A stretch of 7,882 nt of DNA from Gammaproteobacteria bacterium. GTDB lineage: Bacteria; Pseudomonadota; Gammaproteobacteria; Poriferisulfidales; Oxydemutatoraceae. Positions 1-6,020 of this stretch are shown here, one piece after another (position 1 is the first letter of the stretch; each line of letters starts with the position of its first letter). Where the stretch lies: NCBI GenBank assembly GCA_007570905.1, contig RKSI01000157.1:1-7882 (forward strand), written 5' to 3'. The notes under the pieces were generated by a model that saw nothing but the letters and a program-made list of their open reading frames with translations, had not been told where the DNA came from and ran no database searches. Position numbers and translations under genes: made by a program.

Positions 1-9
1 AGGCCGCCT

Positions 10-1266
10 TCAGCACTCACCGCCAAGACAGGCGTCGCGCACCGCGCGTTGTGTCGCCGGCATGGTTTCCTCGCGGTACGGCGACGACCGGTAGAGCGCC
101 GCGATTTGCGCGCTTTTCAGTGCGCGTTCCTCGCGGCAGTAGCGGCGGGCGGCGCGCATGAAGGCGGGGTCTTTCAGCCAGTGCGCCGACCAGGTCGGCA
201 TCGGCAGGAACCCGCGCCAGATTTTGTTCTCGCCCTGCGCGCCAGGCTCAAACGCGCGCAGTTTGTGCTCAATGCAGTAGTCAATGCCGCGGTAATAACA
301 CGCCTCAAAGTGCAGGCATTCATAGCGCCCGGAGCAGCCCCAGTAGCGCCCGTAGAGTTTGTCGTCGTCGCGCAGGTTGATGGCGCAGGCGATGTCCTCG
401 CCGCGCAGGCTGGCGACGACGACGACGACGCGGCCGGGCAGCGCGCGCCCGATGTCTGTGAAAAAGTCCGCCGACAGGGTCGCGTAGCCCCATTTGCGGT
501 CGAATGTGCTCGCATAAAAGGCGTGAATCTTCCGCCACAAGCCGTCGCTGATGTCGCCGCCGTGCAACACCCGGCATTCAATGCCCTGCTCATGCACGCG
601 GCGGCGTTCGCGCGCGATGGTCTTGCGCCTTTTTGACGACAGCGCCGACAGGAAGTCGCTGAAGTCGCGGTAGTCGTTGTTGTGCCAGTGATACTGGCAG
701 TCAAGGCGCATCGCCATGCCGAAGTTGTCGAAACGCGCGCGTTCGGCGCCGGGCAGAAACAGCCAGTGGACGCCGGAACAGTCCGCCTGTTCGGCGACGG
801 CGAGGGCGGCGGCGGTGAGGCCGTCTTGCAGGTGCGCGCGGCGCGGGTCGCCCGGCGCGCACAGCAGGCGCGCGGCGGTTACCGGCGTGTACGGCGCGGC
901 GACGACCAGTTTCGGGTAATAGCGCATGCCGCGCTCCGTATATGCCTGTTCCCACGCCCAGTCAAAGACAAACTCGCCGTAACCGTTGGTCTTCGCATAC
1001 AGCGGCATCGCCGCGCACAGCGCGCCGCCGGCATCGCGCGCCAGGATGTGGCGCGGGTGCCAGCCGAATTTCGGCGCGGCGCAGCCACGGGTTTCAAGCG
1101 CGTCCAGGAATTCGTGCCGCATGAAGATATGGCCGCCCGCAAGGGCGTTCCATTCATGTTTTGCGGCGGCGTTCAGGCGGGCGGCGACTTCGTACGCCGG
1201 TTGTGCGCCGGGCGGCGGGTGTCGCGCCCCTTTTGCCTCAGTCGGCTCGGCCGGCTCAGCCGCCAT
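10..1266 (-). CDS. FemAB/GNAT-like N-acyltransferase (PF04339/DUF482-type, 'peptidogalycan biosynthesis' family)
   Basis: The 418-residue product matches my memory of the COG3146/PF04339 family, cytosolic proteins with a FemAB-like double-GNAT fold whose substrate is not firmly established. Recognisable signatures are PYTPVTAARLL (about 125-135), a basic stretch SSKRRKTIARERRR (210-223), LYGRYWG (304-310), the HFEACYYRGIDYCIE block (319-333) and FEPGAQGENKIWRGF (339-353) followed by the W-S-A-H-W segment. There is no signal peptide or membrane segment. The first 25 or so residues are Ala/Pro/Glu-rich and probably disordered. The ATG lies inside the end of trxB, overlapping it by 11 bp, and no clear Shine-Dalgarno precedes it, so I infer translation coupled to trxB. 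The family call is solid; the enzymatic role is inferred from fold and names such as 'peptidogalycan biosynthesis', which are weakly supported. Confidence 0.88.
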   Translation of the reverse strand: MAAEPAEPTEAKGARHPPPGAQPAYEVAARLNAAAKHEWNALAGGHIFMRHEFLDALETRGCAAPKFGWHPRHILARDAGGALCAAMPLYAKTNGYGEFVFDWAWEQAYTERGMRYYPKLVVAAPYTPVTAARLLCAPGDPRRAHLQDGLTAAALAVAEQADCSGVHWLFLPGAERARFDNFGMAMRLDCQYHWHNNDYRDFSDFLSALSSKRRKTIARERRRVHEQGIECRVLHGGDISDGLWRKIHAFYASTFDRKWGYATLSADFFTDIGRALPGRVVVVVASLRGEDIACAINLRDDDKLYGRYWGCSGRYECLHFEACYYRGIDYCIEHKLRAFEPGAQGENKIWRGFLPMPTWSAHWLKDPAFMRAARRYCREERALKSAQIAALYRSSPYREETMPATQRAVRDACLGGEC

Positions 1267-2224
1267 TCGCCGCGAGACGGTCGAGATAGCGTTCGGCGTC
1301 GAGCGCCGCCATGCAACCGGTGCCGGCGGAGGTGACGGCCTGGCGGTACACCGGGTCCATCACATCGCCCGCCGCAAACACGCCGTCAATGCTGGTCGCG
1401 GTCAGGTTTTCCACGCCGGCGCCGACGGTCTTGATGTAGCCGTTGTGCATCTCAAGTTGGCCGCGGAACAGGTCGGTGTTGGGGCGGTGGCCGATGGCGA
1501 CGAACACGCCCTGCACATCCAGTTGTTTCTCCGACTGGTCAAGTTTGTTGCGCAGCGTGATGCCGGTTACGCCGGCGTCGTCGCCCAGCACCTCGGTCAT
1601 CTCGCAGTTCCATTCAATGGAGATGTTTTCGTTCTTCTCCTTCTCAAACAGCCGCGTTTGCAGGATTTTCTCGGCGCGCAGCGCGTCGCGGCGGTGCACC
1701 AGCGTAACCCGGGCGGCGATGTTGGACAGGTAAAGCGCCTCTTCCACGGCGGTGCTGCCGCCGCCGATGACGGCGACATCGCGGCCCTTGAAAAAGAAGC
1801 CGTCGCAGGTGGCGCAGGCGGAGACGCCGCGCCCCTTGTAGGCCTCTTCCGATTCAAGGCCCAGATACATCGCCGACGCGCCGGTCGCGATAATCAGCGC
1901 GTCGCAGGTGTATTCGCCGAGTTCGCCCTTCAGCCGCATCGGTTTGACGGCGAGGTCGCTTTCTACAATCTGGTCGTTGACGACCTCGGTGCCGAAACGC
2001 TCGACATGCGCCAGCATCTGTTCCATCAGGCCGGGGCCTTGCAACCCTTCCTCGCCGCCGGGCCAGTTGTCCACATCGGTCGTCGTCATCAACTGCCCGC
2101 CCTGCTCAAAGCCCGAGATCAGCACCGGCTTCAGGTTGGCGCGCGCGGCATAGACGCCGGCGGTGTAGCCGGCGGGGCCTGAACCGATGATGATCAGGCG
2201 GCTGTGGGTCGGTGTTTTGGCCAT
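1256..2224 (-). CDS. trxB: Thioredoxin-disulfide reductase (NADPH, FAD)
   Basis: This 322-residue flavoprotein (E. coli TrxB is 321) transfers electrons from NADPH through FAD and a redox-active disulfide to thioredoxin in the cytoplasm. Visible motifs in order: the FAD-binding GSGPAG at 14-19; the active-site CATC at 137-140 followed by D141; the NADPH-binding GGGSTA at 154-159 with the HRR that reads the 2'-phosphate at 177-179; and the second FAD motif AAGDV at 284-288 followed by the typical R-Q-A-V-T-S-A-G-G/T-G run near 294-302. Length and motif order are those of the low-molecular-weight bacterial type, with no fused thioredoxin. It is transcribed divergently from ftsK and is the first gene of a probable two-gene unit with the acyltransferase. 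Only a weak GCGGA-like ribosome site precedes the ATG at 2222-2224, but the N-terminus fits the family well. Confidence 0.97.
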   Translation of the reverse strand: MAKTPTHSRLIIIGSGPAGYTAGVYAARANLKPVLISGFEQGGQLMTTTDVDNWPGGEEGLQGPGLMEQMLAHVERFGTEVVNDQIVESDLAVKPMRLKGELGEYTCDALIIATGASAMYLGLESEEAYKGRGVSACATCDGFFFKGRDVAVIGGGSTAVEEALYLSNIAARVTLVHRRDALRAEKILQTRLFEKEKNENISIEWNCEMTEVLGDDAGVTGITLRNKLDQSEKQLDVQGVFVAIGHRPNTDLFRGQLEMHNGYIKTVGAGVENLTATSIDGVFAAGDVMDPVYRQAVTSAGTGCMAALDAERYLDRLAANGG

Positions 2225-2256
2225 GGCGTTGTCCGCCGCAGGGGGGCGGTCGGGGG

Positions 2257-2262
2257 ATTATA
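2257..2262 (-). promoter_or_regulatory. Candidate -10 element for trxB
   Basis: On the minus strand these bases read TATAAT, a perfect sigma-70 -10 hexamer, 33 nt ahead of the trxB ATG. No good -35 lies at 16-18 bp (the minus-strand bases there are ACAACG or similar) and there is no TG extension, so the promoter may be activator-dependent or the match may be chance. The predicted start near 2250 would give a leader of about 25 nt that contains two C-runs (G-runs at 2241-2246 and 2252-2256 on the plus strand). Confidence 0.5.
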
Positions 2263-2306
2263 CCGGAATGGCGCGGCGGCGTTGTTTCACGGCGTAAAAC
2301 AGCGTG

Positions 2307-2335
2307 CTGACGAGAGGGCGCGCTGCGGTTAGAAT
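2307..2335 (+). promoter_or_regulatory. Candidate sigma-70 promoter for ftsK-lolA
   Basis: CTGACG at 2307-2312 (4 of 6 against TTGACA) and TAGAAT at 2330-2335 (5 of 6 against TATAAT) are separated by exactly 17 bp. The predicted transcript start near 2342 leaves a leader of about 20 nt carrying the AGGAGG ribosome site of ftsK. Spacing and position make this the best promoter candidate in the divergent region; it is a sequence match only. Confidence 0.55.
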
Positions 2336-2350
2336 AGGGCGGGGAGCGGA

Positions 2351-2356
2351 AGGAGG
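2351..2356 (+). promoter_or_regulatory. Ribosome binding site deciding the TTG start of ftsK
   Basis: A full-consensus AGGAGG sits 5 nt before the TTG at 2362. It is the strongest Shine-Dalgarno in the window and fixes the start on a rare codon. The nearby GTG at 2358 is in another frame. A strong site paired with a weak start codon suggests moderate, steady translation. Confidence 0.75.
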
Positions 2357-2361
2357 CGTGT

Positions 2362-4728
2362 TTGGCGCGTAAATTACCCGGCGGGTTGTCCAGGCCGGAA
2401 ATCGGTGAAATCAGCGCGGGCCTGCGCCGGCGGGTGCGCGAGGCGTGCGCGTTGCTGCTGGCAGGCATCGGCCTTTATCTGCTGCTGATGCTGTTCGGCT
2501 ACCACCCGGACGACCCGTCGTGGGCCAACAACCTGCCCGGCGACGGGGTGCGCAACCCGGGCGGCGTCTGGGGCGCGTGGCTCGCGCACACGCTGTATTT
2601 CATCTTCGGCGGCCCGGCGCTGGCGTTGTTTCCGCTCGCGGTGTTTGCCAGCGCGTGGCATCTGTTTCGCGGCGGCGCGCCTTTGCAGCCGTCTTCCAGC
2701 CCCCGTTCAAGACCCCCTGCAAGACCCACCTCAAGACACTTCGTCGGCGACCATTGGGTCGTGTGGCTGGCCTTTGTGCTGACGATTTTTTCCGGCTGCG
2801 GCCTTGCGACGCTGCACTTCGCCGCCGGCTCCATGCCGGCCACCGCCGGCGGCGTGTTGGGCGAGGCCGTCGCCCGCAGTTTTCACGATGTGTTCGGCAT
2901 GATAGGCGCGACGCTGCTGCTGACGAGCCTGGTCATCGCCGGCTTCACGCTGATGACCGGCCTGCCGTGGCTGCGCCTGATGGACACGCTGGGCGCGCTG
3001 CCGTTCCTGGCGGCGCGGCACGGCGCGGCGGCGTGGCAGTGGCTGGACGAACGCCGCCGCGCCAGGGAGGCCGGCGATGTGCGAACGCGCGCCGTCGCCG
3101 GCAGAAAACGCAAACTGGAGCGCAGGGAGCCGCCGAAGATTGAGCCGTCGGTGGAGAAACTGAAGCCGGGCAAGCGCATTGAGAAAGAACGCCAGATTAC
3201 GCTGCCGGTCGGCGCCGCCGCCGGCGGCGAACTGCCGCCGCTGCAACTGCTGGACGAGCCGCCGCCGCAGGCCGGCATTTATTCAAAGGAAGACCTTGAG
3301 ACGCTGGCGCGGCAACTGGAGATCAAGATGGGCGATTTCGGCATTGAGGCCGAAGTCGTCGAGGCGCGCCCGGGGCCGGTGGTTACGCGCTTTGAGGTGA
3401 TGCCGGCGCCCGGCACCAAGGCCAGCGCCATCAGCAGTCTGGAGAAAGACCTGGCGCGTTCTCTGTCGGTGCCGAGTCTGCGCGTGGTTGAGGTCATTCC
3501 CGGCAAGTCGGTGATGGGCATTGAGACGCCGAACCGCGACCGCAACCCGGTGCTGCTCGGCGAGATTCTGCGCTCGGCGGAATACGACAAGGCGGCGGCG
3601 CCGCTGACGCTGGCGCTCGGCAAGGACATCTCCGGCGCCGCCGTGTTCACCGACCTGGAACGAATGCCGCATCTGCTGGTGGCCGGCACCACCGGTTCCG
3701 GCAAGTCGGTCGCGGTGCACTCTATGCTGATGAGTTTGCTGTTCAGGAACACGCCGGCGCAGGTGCGCCTGATACTGATGGACCCGAAGATGCTGGAACT
3801 GAAAGCCTACGAGGACATTCCGCACCTGCTGACGCCGGTCATCACCGACATGAAAGAGGCCGCCAACGCGCTGCATTGGGCGGTGGTGGAGATGGAGCGG
3901 CGTTACAGCCTGATGGCGGCGCTCGGCGTGCGCAACATCACTTCCTACAACCGCCGCATCGCCGACGCCGCCAAAAGCGGCGAGGTGCTGACCGACCCGC
4001 TGGCCGCCGCCGCCGGCGCGGAGGGCGGCGAAGAAGGGGCGGCGCAGGCGCCGGCGCTGGAGAGCATGCCGCTGATTGTTATTGTCATGGACGAATTTGC
4101 GGATATGATGATGATAGTGGGAAAGAAGGTGGAAGACTTGATTGTCCGTTTGTCGCAAAAAGCGCGCGCCGCCGGCGTGCATCTGGTGCTTGCCACGCAG
4201 CGCCCGTCGGTGAACATCGTCACCGGCCTGGTCAAGGCGAATGTGCCTGCGAGGATTGCGTTTCAGGTTTCGTCCAAGGTGGACTCGCGCACGATACTCG
4301 ACCAGAACGGCGCCGAGCAGTTGCTGGGGCGCGGCGACATGCTGTTTCTGCCGCCGGGGCAGTCGCTGCCGGAGCGCGTGCACGGCGCGTTTGTCGGCGA
4401 CCACGAAGTGCTGGCGGTCACCGACTTTCTGCGCGCGCAGGGCAAGGCCGAGTATCTCGAGGGCCTGGTGGACGCGCCGGCGGCGGCGGCGACCGCGCCC
4501 GGCTTTGAGGACATGGCCGGCGACGGCGCCGACACGCTTTACGACGAGGCCGTCGCCATCGTCACGCAGTCGCGCAAGGCGTCCATCTCCTATTTGCAGC
4601 GGCGGCTCAAGATCGGCTACAACCGCGCGGCGCGGATGGTAGAGGACATGGAAACCGCCGGCATCGTCAGCCCGGTGCAGCCGAACGGCGGGCGCGAGGT
4701 GCTGGCGGCGGCGCCGCCGGAGGCATGA
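2362..4728 (+). CDS. ftsK: DNA translocase FtsK
   Basis: FtsK is the septal, ATP-driven DNA pump that clears and sorts the terminus region and activates XerCD at dif. The 788-residue product shows about four N-terminal membrane segments (roughly 28-47, 72-101, 132-155 and 178-200), a short basic linker (about 230-280), then the motor: Walker A GTTGSGKS at 442-449, Walker B with D577-E578 (IVIVMDEFAD), and ATQRP at 611-615. The C-terminal gamma winged helix (about 725-785) keeps the family signature RKASISYLQRR...IGYNRAARMVE, so it should read polar KOPS-like sequences. It is much shorter than E. coli FtsK (1329), the difference being the missing long linker; this is normal for many bacteria. 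Oddities are a TTG start, a 12-bp tandem repeat encoding part of the cytoplasmic loop between segments 2 and 3, and an Ala/Gly/Glu-rich loop (546-563) just before Walker B. lolA follows after 4 nt. Confidence 0.97.
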   Translation: MARKLPGGLSRPEIGEISAGLRRRVREACALLLAGIGLYLLLMLFGYHPDDPSWANNLPGDGVRNPGGVWGAWLAHTLYFIFGGPALALFPLAVFASAWHLFRGGAPLQPSSSPRSRPPARPTSRHFVGDHWVVWLAFVLTIFSGCGLATLHFAAGSMPATAGGVLGEAVARSFHDVFGMIGATLLLTSLVIAGFTLMTGLPWLRLMDTLGALPFLAARHGAAAWQWLDERRRAREAGDVRTRAVAGRKRKLERREPPKIEPSVEKLKPGKRIEKERQITLPVGAAAGGELPPLQLLDEPPPQAGIYSKEDLETLARQLEIKMGDFGIEAEVVEARPGPVVTRFEVMPAPGTKASAISSLEKDLARSLSVPSLRVVEVIPGKSVMGIETPNRDRNPVLLGEILRSAEYDKAAAPLTLALGKDISGAAVFTDLERMPHLLVAGTTGSGKSVAVHSMLMSLLFRNTPAQVRLILMDPKMLELKAYEDIPHLLTPVITDMKEAANALHWAVVEMERRYSLMAALGVRNITSYNRRIADAAKSGEVLTDPLAAAAGAEGGEEGAAQAPALESMPLIVIVMDEFADMMMIVGKKVEDLIVRLSQKARAAGVHLVLATQRPSVNIVTGLVKANVPARIAFQVSSKVDSRTILDQNGAEQLLGRGDMLFLPPGQSLPERVHGAFVGDHEVLAVTDFLRAQGKAEYLEGLVDAPAAAATAPGFEDMAGDGADTLYDEAVAIVTQSRKASISYLQRRLKIGYNRAARMVEDMETAGIVSPVQPNGGREVLAAAPPEA
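2705..2740 (+). repeat. Three imperfect 12-bp tandem repeats within ftsK
   Basis: The core TCAAGAC / GCAAGAC / TCAAGAC recurs at 2707, 2719 and 2731, an exact 12-bp period. In frame it encodes SRPP, ARPT and SRHF (FtsK residues 116-127), placed in the predicted cytoplasmic loop between membrane segments 2 and 3. The stretch is less GC-biased at third positions than the surrounding coding sequence, consistent with a local in-frame duplication. Confidence 0.7.
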
Positions 4729-4732
4729 ACCG

Positions 4733-5392
4733 GTGACGCGCATCCGGCGGCAATGGCGCGCGCTGGCGCGTGCCGCGGGCGTGGCGGCGCTGCTGGCGCT
4801 GCCGGCGGCGCCCGCCTTCGGCGATGTGCTGCGCGACCTCGACAACTTCTTCAAGGTTGAGACCTTTCGCGCGAACTTCGTCCAGCAGGTTTATGCCGCA
4901 GACGGCGGCGAGCCGGAGACCGTCTCCGAGGGCGCCGCGATGTTTCATCGCCCGGGGCGCTTCCGCTGGGAGTACACGCTGCCCGACCCGCTGTTGATTA
5001 TCACCGACGGCCTGCACCTGCTGATTTACGATTCGGCGCTGCGCCAGGCATATGTGCAGCCGACGATGAGCGCGCTCGGTTCGGCGCCGCTGCTGCTGCT
5101 GCTGCACGGCAGCAGCCGCAGCATGTTCGAGGATTTTCGCGTCGGCTACATCGAGCACGGCGACGACCTGCAATGGGCCAGGCTGAAACCGAGGGCGGAC
5201 GACACCGAGTTTGTGCAGTTTGATGTCGGCTTCAAGGACGGCGTGCTGGCGGGCATGGTGCTGTACGACCGCTTCGGCCAGCGCACCAGGGTGCGTTTCA
5301 ACGGCGTTGAGACGGAGATTTCAATTGCGCCGGAGCGGTTTCGGGTGAATCTGCCCGAAGGCGTGGACATCATCGGCAGCCACCTGCGCTGA
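4733..5392 (+). CDS. lolA: Outer-membrane lipoprotein carrier protein LolA
   Basis: LolA is the periplasmic chaperone that takes lipoproteins from the LolCDE complex and hands them to LolB at the outer membrane. The 219-residue precursor begins with a basic n-region (RIRRQWR), a hydrophobic core (about 11-24) and a plausible signal peptidase I site AFG|D at 30/31. The mature part has the family signatures F-R-A-N-F-V-Q-Q-V (45-53), RFRWEY (76-81), an ITDG...LIYD segment (90-100) and a later FKDGVLAGMVLYDRFGQRT-type strand pair (167-185). Length is close to E. coli LolA (about 203). The GTG start is supported by GGAGG at 4719-4723, inside the end of ftsK and 9 nt upstream; the 4-nt gap to ftsK implies co-transcription. 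An unusual run of five leucines (120-124), all encoded by CTG, precedes H125. Confidence 0.94.
   Translation: MTRIRRQWRALARAAGVAALLALPAAPAFGDVLRDLDNFFKVETFRANFVQQVYAADGGEPETVSEGAAMFHRPGRFRWEYTLPDPLLIITDGLHLLIYDSALRQAYVQPTMSALGSAPLLLLLHGSSRSMFEDFRVGYIEHGDDLQWARLKPRADDTEFVQFDVGFKDGVLAGMVLYDRFGQRTRVRFNGVETEISIAPERFRVNLPEGVDIIGSHLR
5098..5116 (+). repeat. Perfect 8-bp inverted repeat inside lolA, adjoining a (CTG)5 run
   Basis: GCTGCTGC (5098-5105) and GCAGCAGC (5109-5116) are exact reverse complements around an ACG loop. The left arm is part of five consecutive CTG codons (5090-5104). In mRNA this would form a tight GC-rich hairpin in mid-gene. It may be only a by-product of Leu and Ser codon choice. 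Confidence 0.6.
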
Positions 5393-5399
5393 CGCCGCC

Positions 5400-5449
5400 G
5401 CGCCGCGCCTTGCGGCGCCTTCAGAGCGCTTTCACTGCGCCGCCGGCGC
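5400..5449. terminator. Possible hairpin terminator region between convergent lolA and smpB
   Basis: The 74-bp gap between the two stop codons holds a 7-bp GC-only stem (GCGCCGC 5400-5406 with GCGGCGC 5412-5418, 5-nt loop) and a second 5-bp stem (GCGCC 5437-5441 with GGCGC 5445-5449, 3-nt loop). Neither has a convincing T-run after it on either strand, so this is not a standard intrinsic terminator. Its position between converging genes makes a bidirectional, possibly Rho-assisted, end plausible. Confidence 0.35.
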
Positions 5450-5466
5450 GCCGTCCATGGCCGCCG

Positions 5467-5937
5467 TCAGCGCGTGAACCTGGCGGCCAGTTTGCGTTTC
5501 TCGCGCTCCCATTCGCGGCGGCGTTCGTCGGCGCGCTTGTCGTGGGTCTGTTTGCCGCGCCCGACGCCGAGTTCCAGTTTGGCGCGGTTTTTGTGCCAGT
5601 ACATTTTCAGCGGCACCAGCGTGTAGCCCTTGCGTTCAACCAGGCCGGTCAGGTGCGCGATTTCGCGCCGGTTCAGCAGCAGTTTGCGCGTGCGCACCGG
5701 CTGCGCCTCGCTTTGCGGCGAGCAGTCGGGCAGCGGGCTGATGTGCGCGCCAATCAGCCACGCCTCGCCGCCCTTGATGAGCGCGTAACTTTCCTTCAGA
5801 TGGGCGCGCTTTTGCCGCAGGCTTTTGACTTCCCAGCCTTCCAGCACGAGGCCCGCCGTCAGGCGCTCCTCGATGGCGTAATCGTGCGTTGCGCGCGGAT
5901 TTCTGACAATCAGCGCCGGTGTTTTTGCCGCTTTCAT
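5467..5937 (-). CDS. smpB: SsrA-binding protein SmpB
   Basis: SmpB binds tmRNA (SsrA) and brings it to stalled ribosomes for trans-translation, tagging the unfinished peptide for degradation. The 156-residue product (E. coli 160) shows the OB-fold signatures THDYAIEE (17-24), LVLEGWEVKSLR (30-41), LKESYALIKGGEAWLIGAHISP (47-68, split by no gap), RTRKLLLNRREI (82-93) and the GKQTHDKR block (128-135), followed by a basic tail REKRKLAARFTR expected to fold into a helix in the mRNA channel. The ATG at 5935-5937 is the natural start by comparison with the family, yet no Shine-Dalgarno is visible in the 20 nt before it. The gene converges on lolA and diverges from the transporter gene. No ssrA gene is seen in the window. 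Confidence 0.96.
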   Translation of the reverse strand: MKAAKTPALIVRNPRATHDYAIEERLTAGLVLEGWEVKSLRQKRAHLKESYALIKGGEAWLIGAHISPLPDCSPQSEAQPVRTRKLLLNRREIAHLTGLVERKGYTLVPLKMYWHKNRAKLELGVGRGKQTHDKRADERRREWEREKRKLAARFTR

Positions 5938-5953
5938 TGCAAACCAGTATAAT
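5925..5953 (+). promoter_or_regulatory. Candidate sigma-70 promoter for the NSS transporter gene
   Basis: TTGCCG (5925-5930, 4 of 6) and a perfect TATAAT (5948-5953) are 17 bp apart. Transcription would begin near 5960, about 60 nt ahead of the transporter ATG. The -35 lies within the first codons of smpB on the other strand, so the two genes share this short control region. Confidence 0.6.
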
Positions 5954-5978
5954 GGCGTCGCTCCGCCGGAACCCGCGC

Positions 5979-5984
5979 ATTATA
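5979..5984 (-). promoter_or_regulatory. Candidate -10 element for smpB
   Basis: Read on the minus strand these bases are TATAAT, 41 nt ahead of the smpB ATG, with a predicted transcript start near 5972. The -35 region at 17 bp (GTCGTT on the minus strand) is poor. An alternative minus-strand -10, TATACT at 5946-5951, overlaps the plus-strand -10 and would give an almost leaderless smpB message. Confidence 0.45.
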
Positions 5985-6020
5985 GGGCGCGCCCGCGGAG
6001 AAACGACGGAAAGCGGCGTT

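Larger units (their letters stand above)
2225..2361. other. Divergent control region between trxB and ftsK
   Basis: This 137-bp gap has no coding potential I can support. It holds the minus-strand -10 for trxB near its left end and the plus-strand promoter of ftsK near its right end, about 45 bp apart, so the two promoters do not overlap. A G-rich patch (2241-2256) lies in the trxB leader. I see no clear palindromic operator. Confidence 0.7.

Noticed and set aside
986..2182. A 398-codon plus-strand open frame across trxB and the acyltransferase
   Set aside because: It runs opposite two clearly identified genes, begins inside one and ends inside the other, and its product is low-complexity without recognisable motifs.
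2239..2256. G-quadruplex in the trxB leader
   Set aside because: Only two long G-runs (6 and 5) with a GG between them; at best a two-tier structure, so I note the patch but do not call it.
3283..4854. A 523-codon open frame antisense to ftsK
   Set aside because: It is a shadow frame created by high GC at third positions. The translation is rich in Arg, His and Gln with no family resemblance, while the opposite strand encodes unmistakable FtsK motor motifs.
5919..6020. N-terminal extension of the transporter to an upstream ATG
   Set aside because: The extra 34 codons overlap the smpB start and the promoter candidates, and are not like NSS N-termini; the ATG at 6021 puts TM1 at the usual distance.
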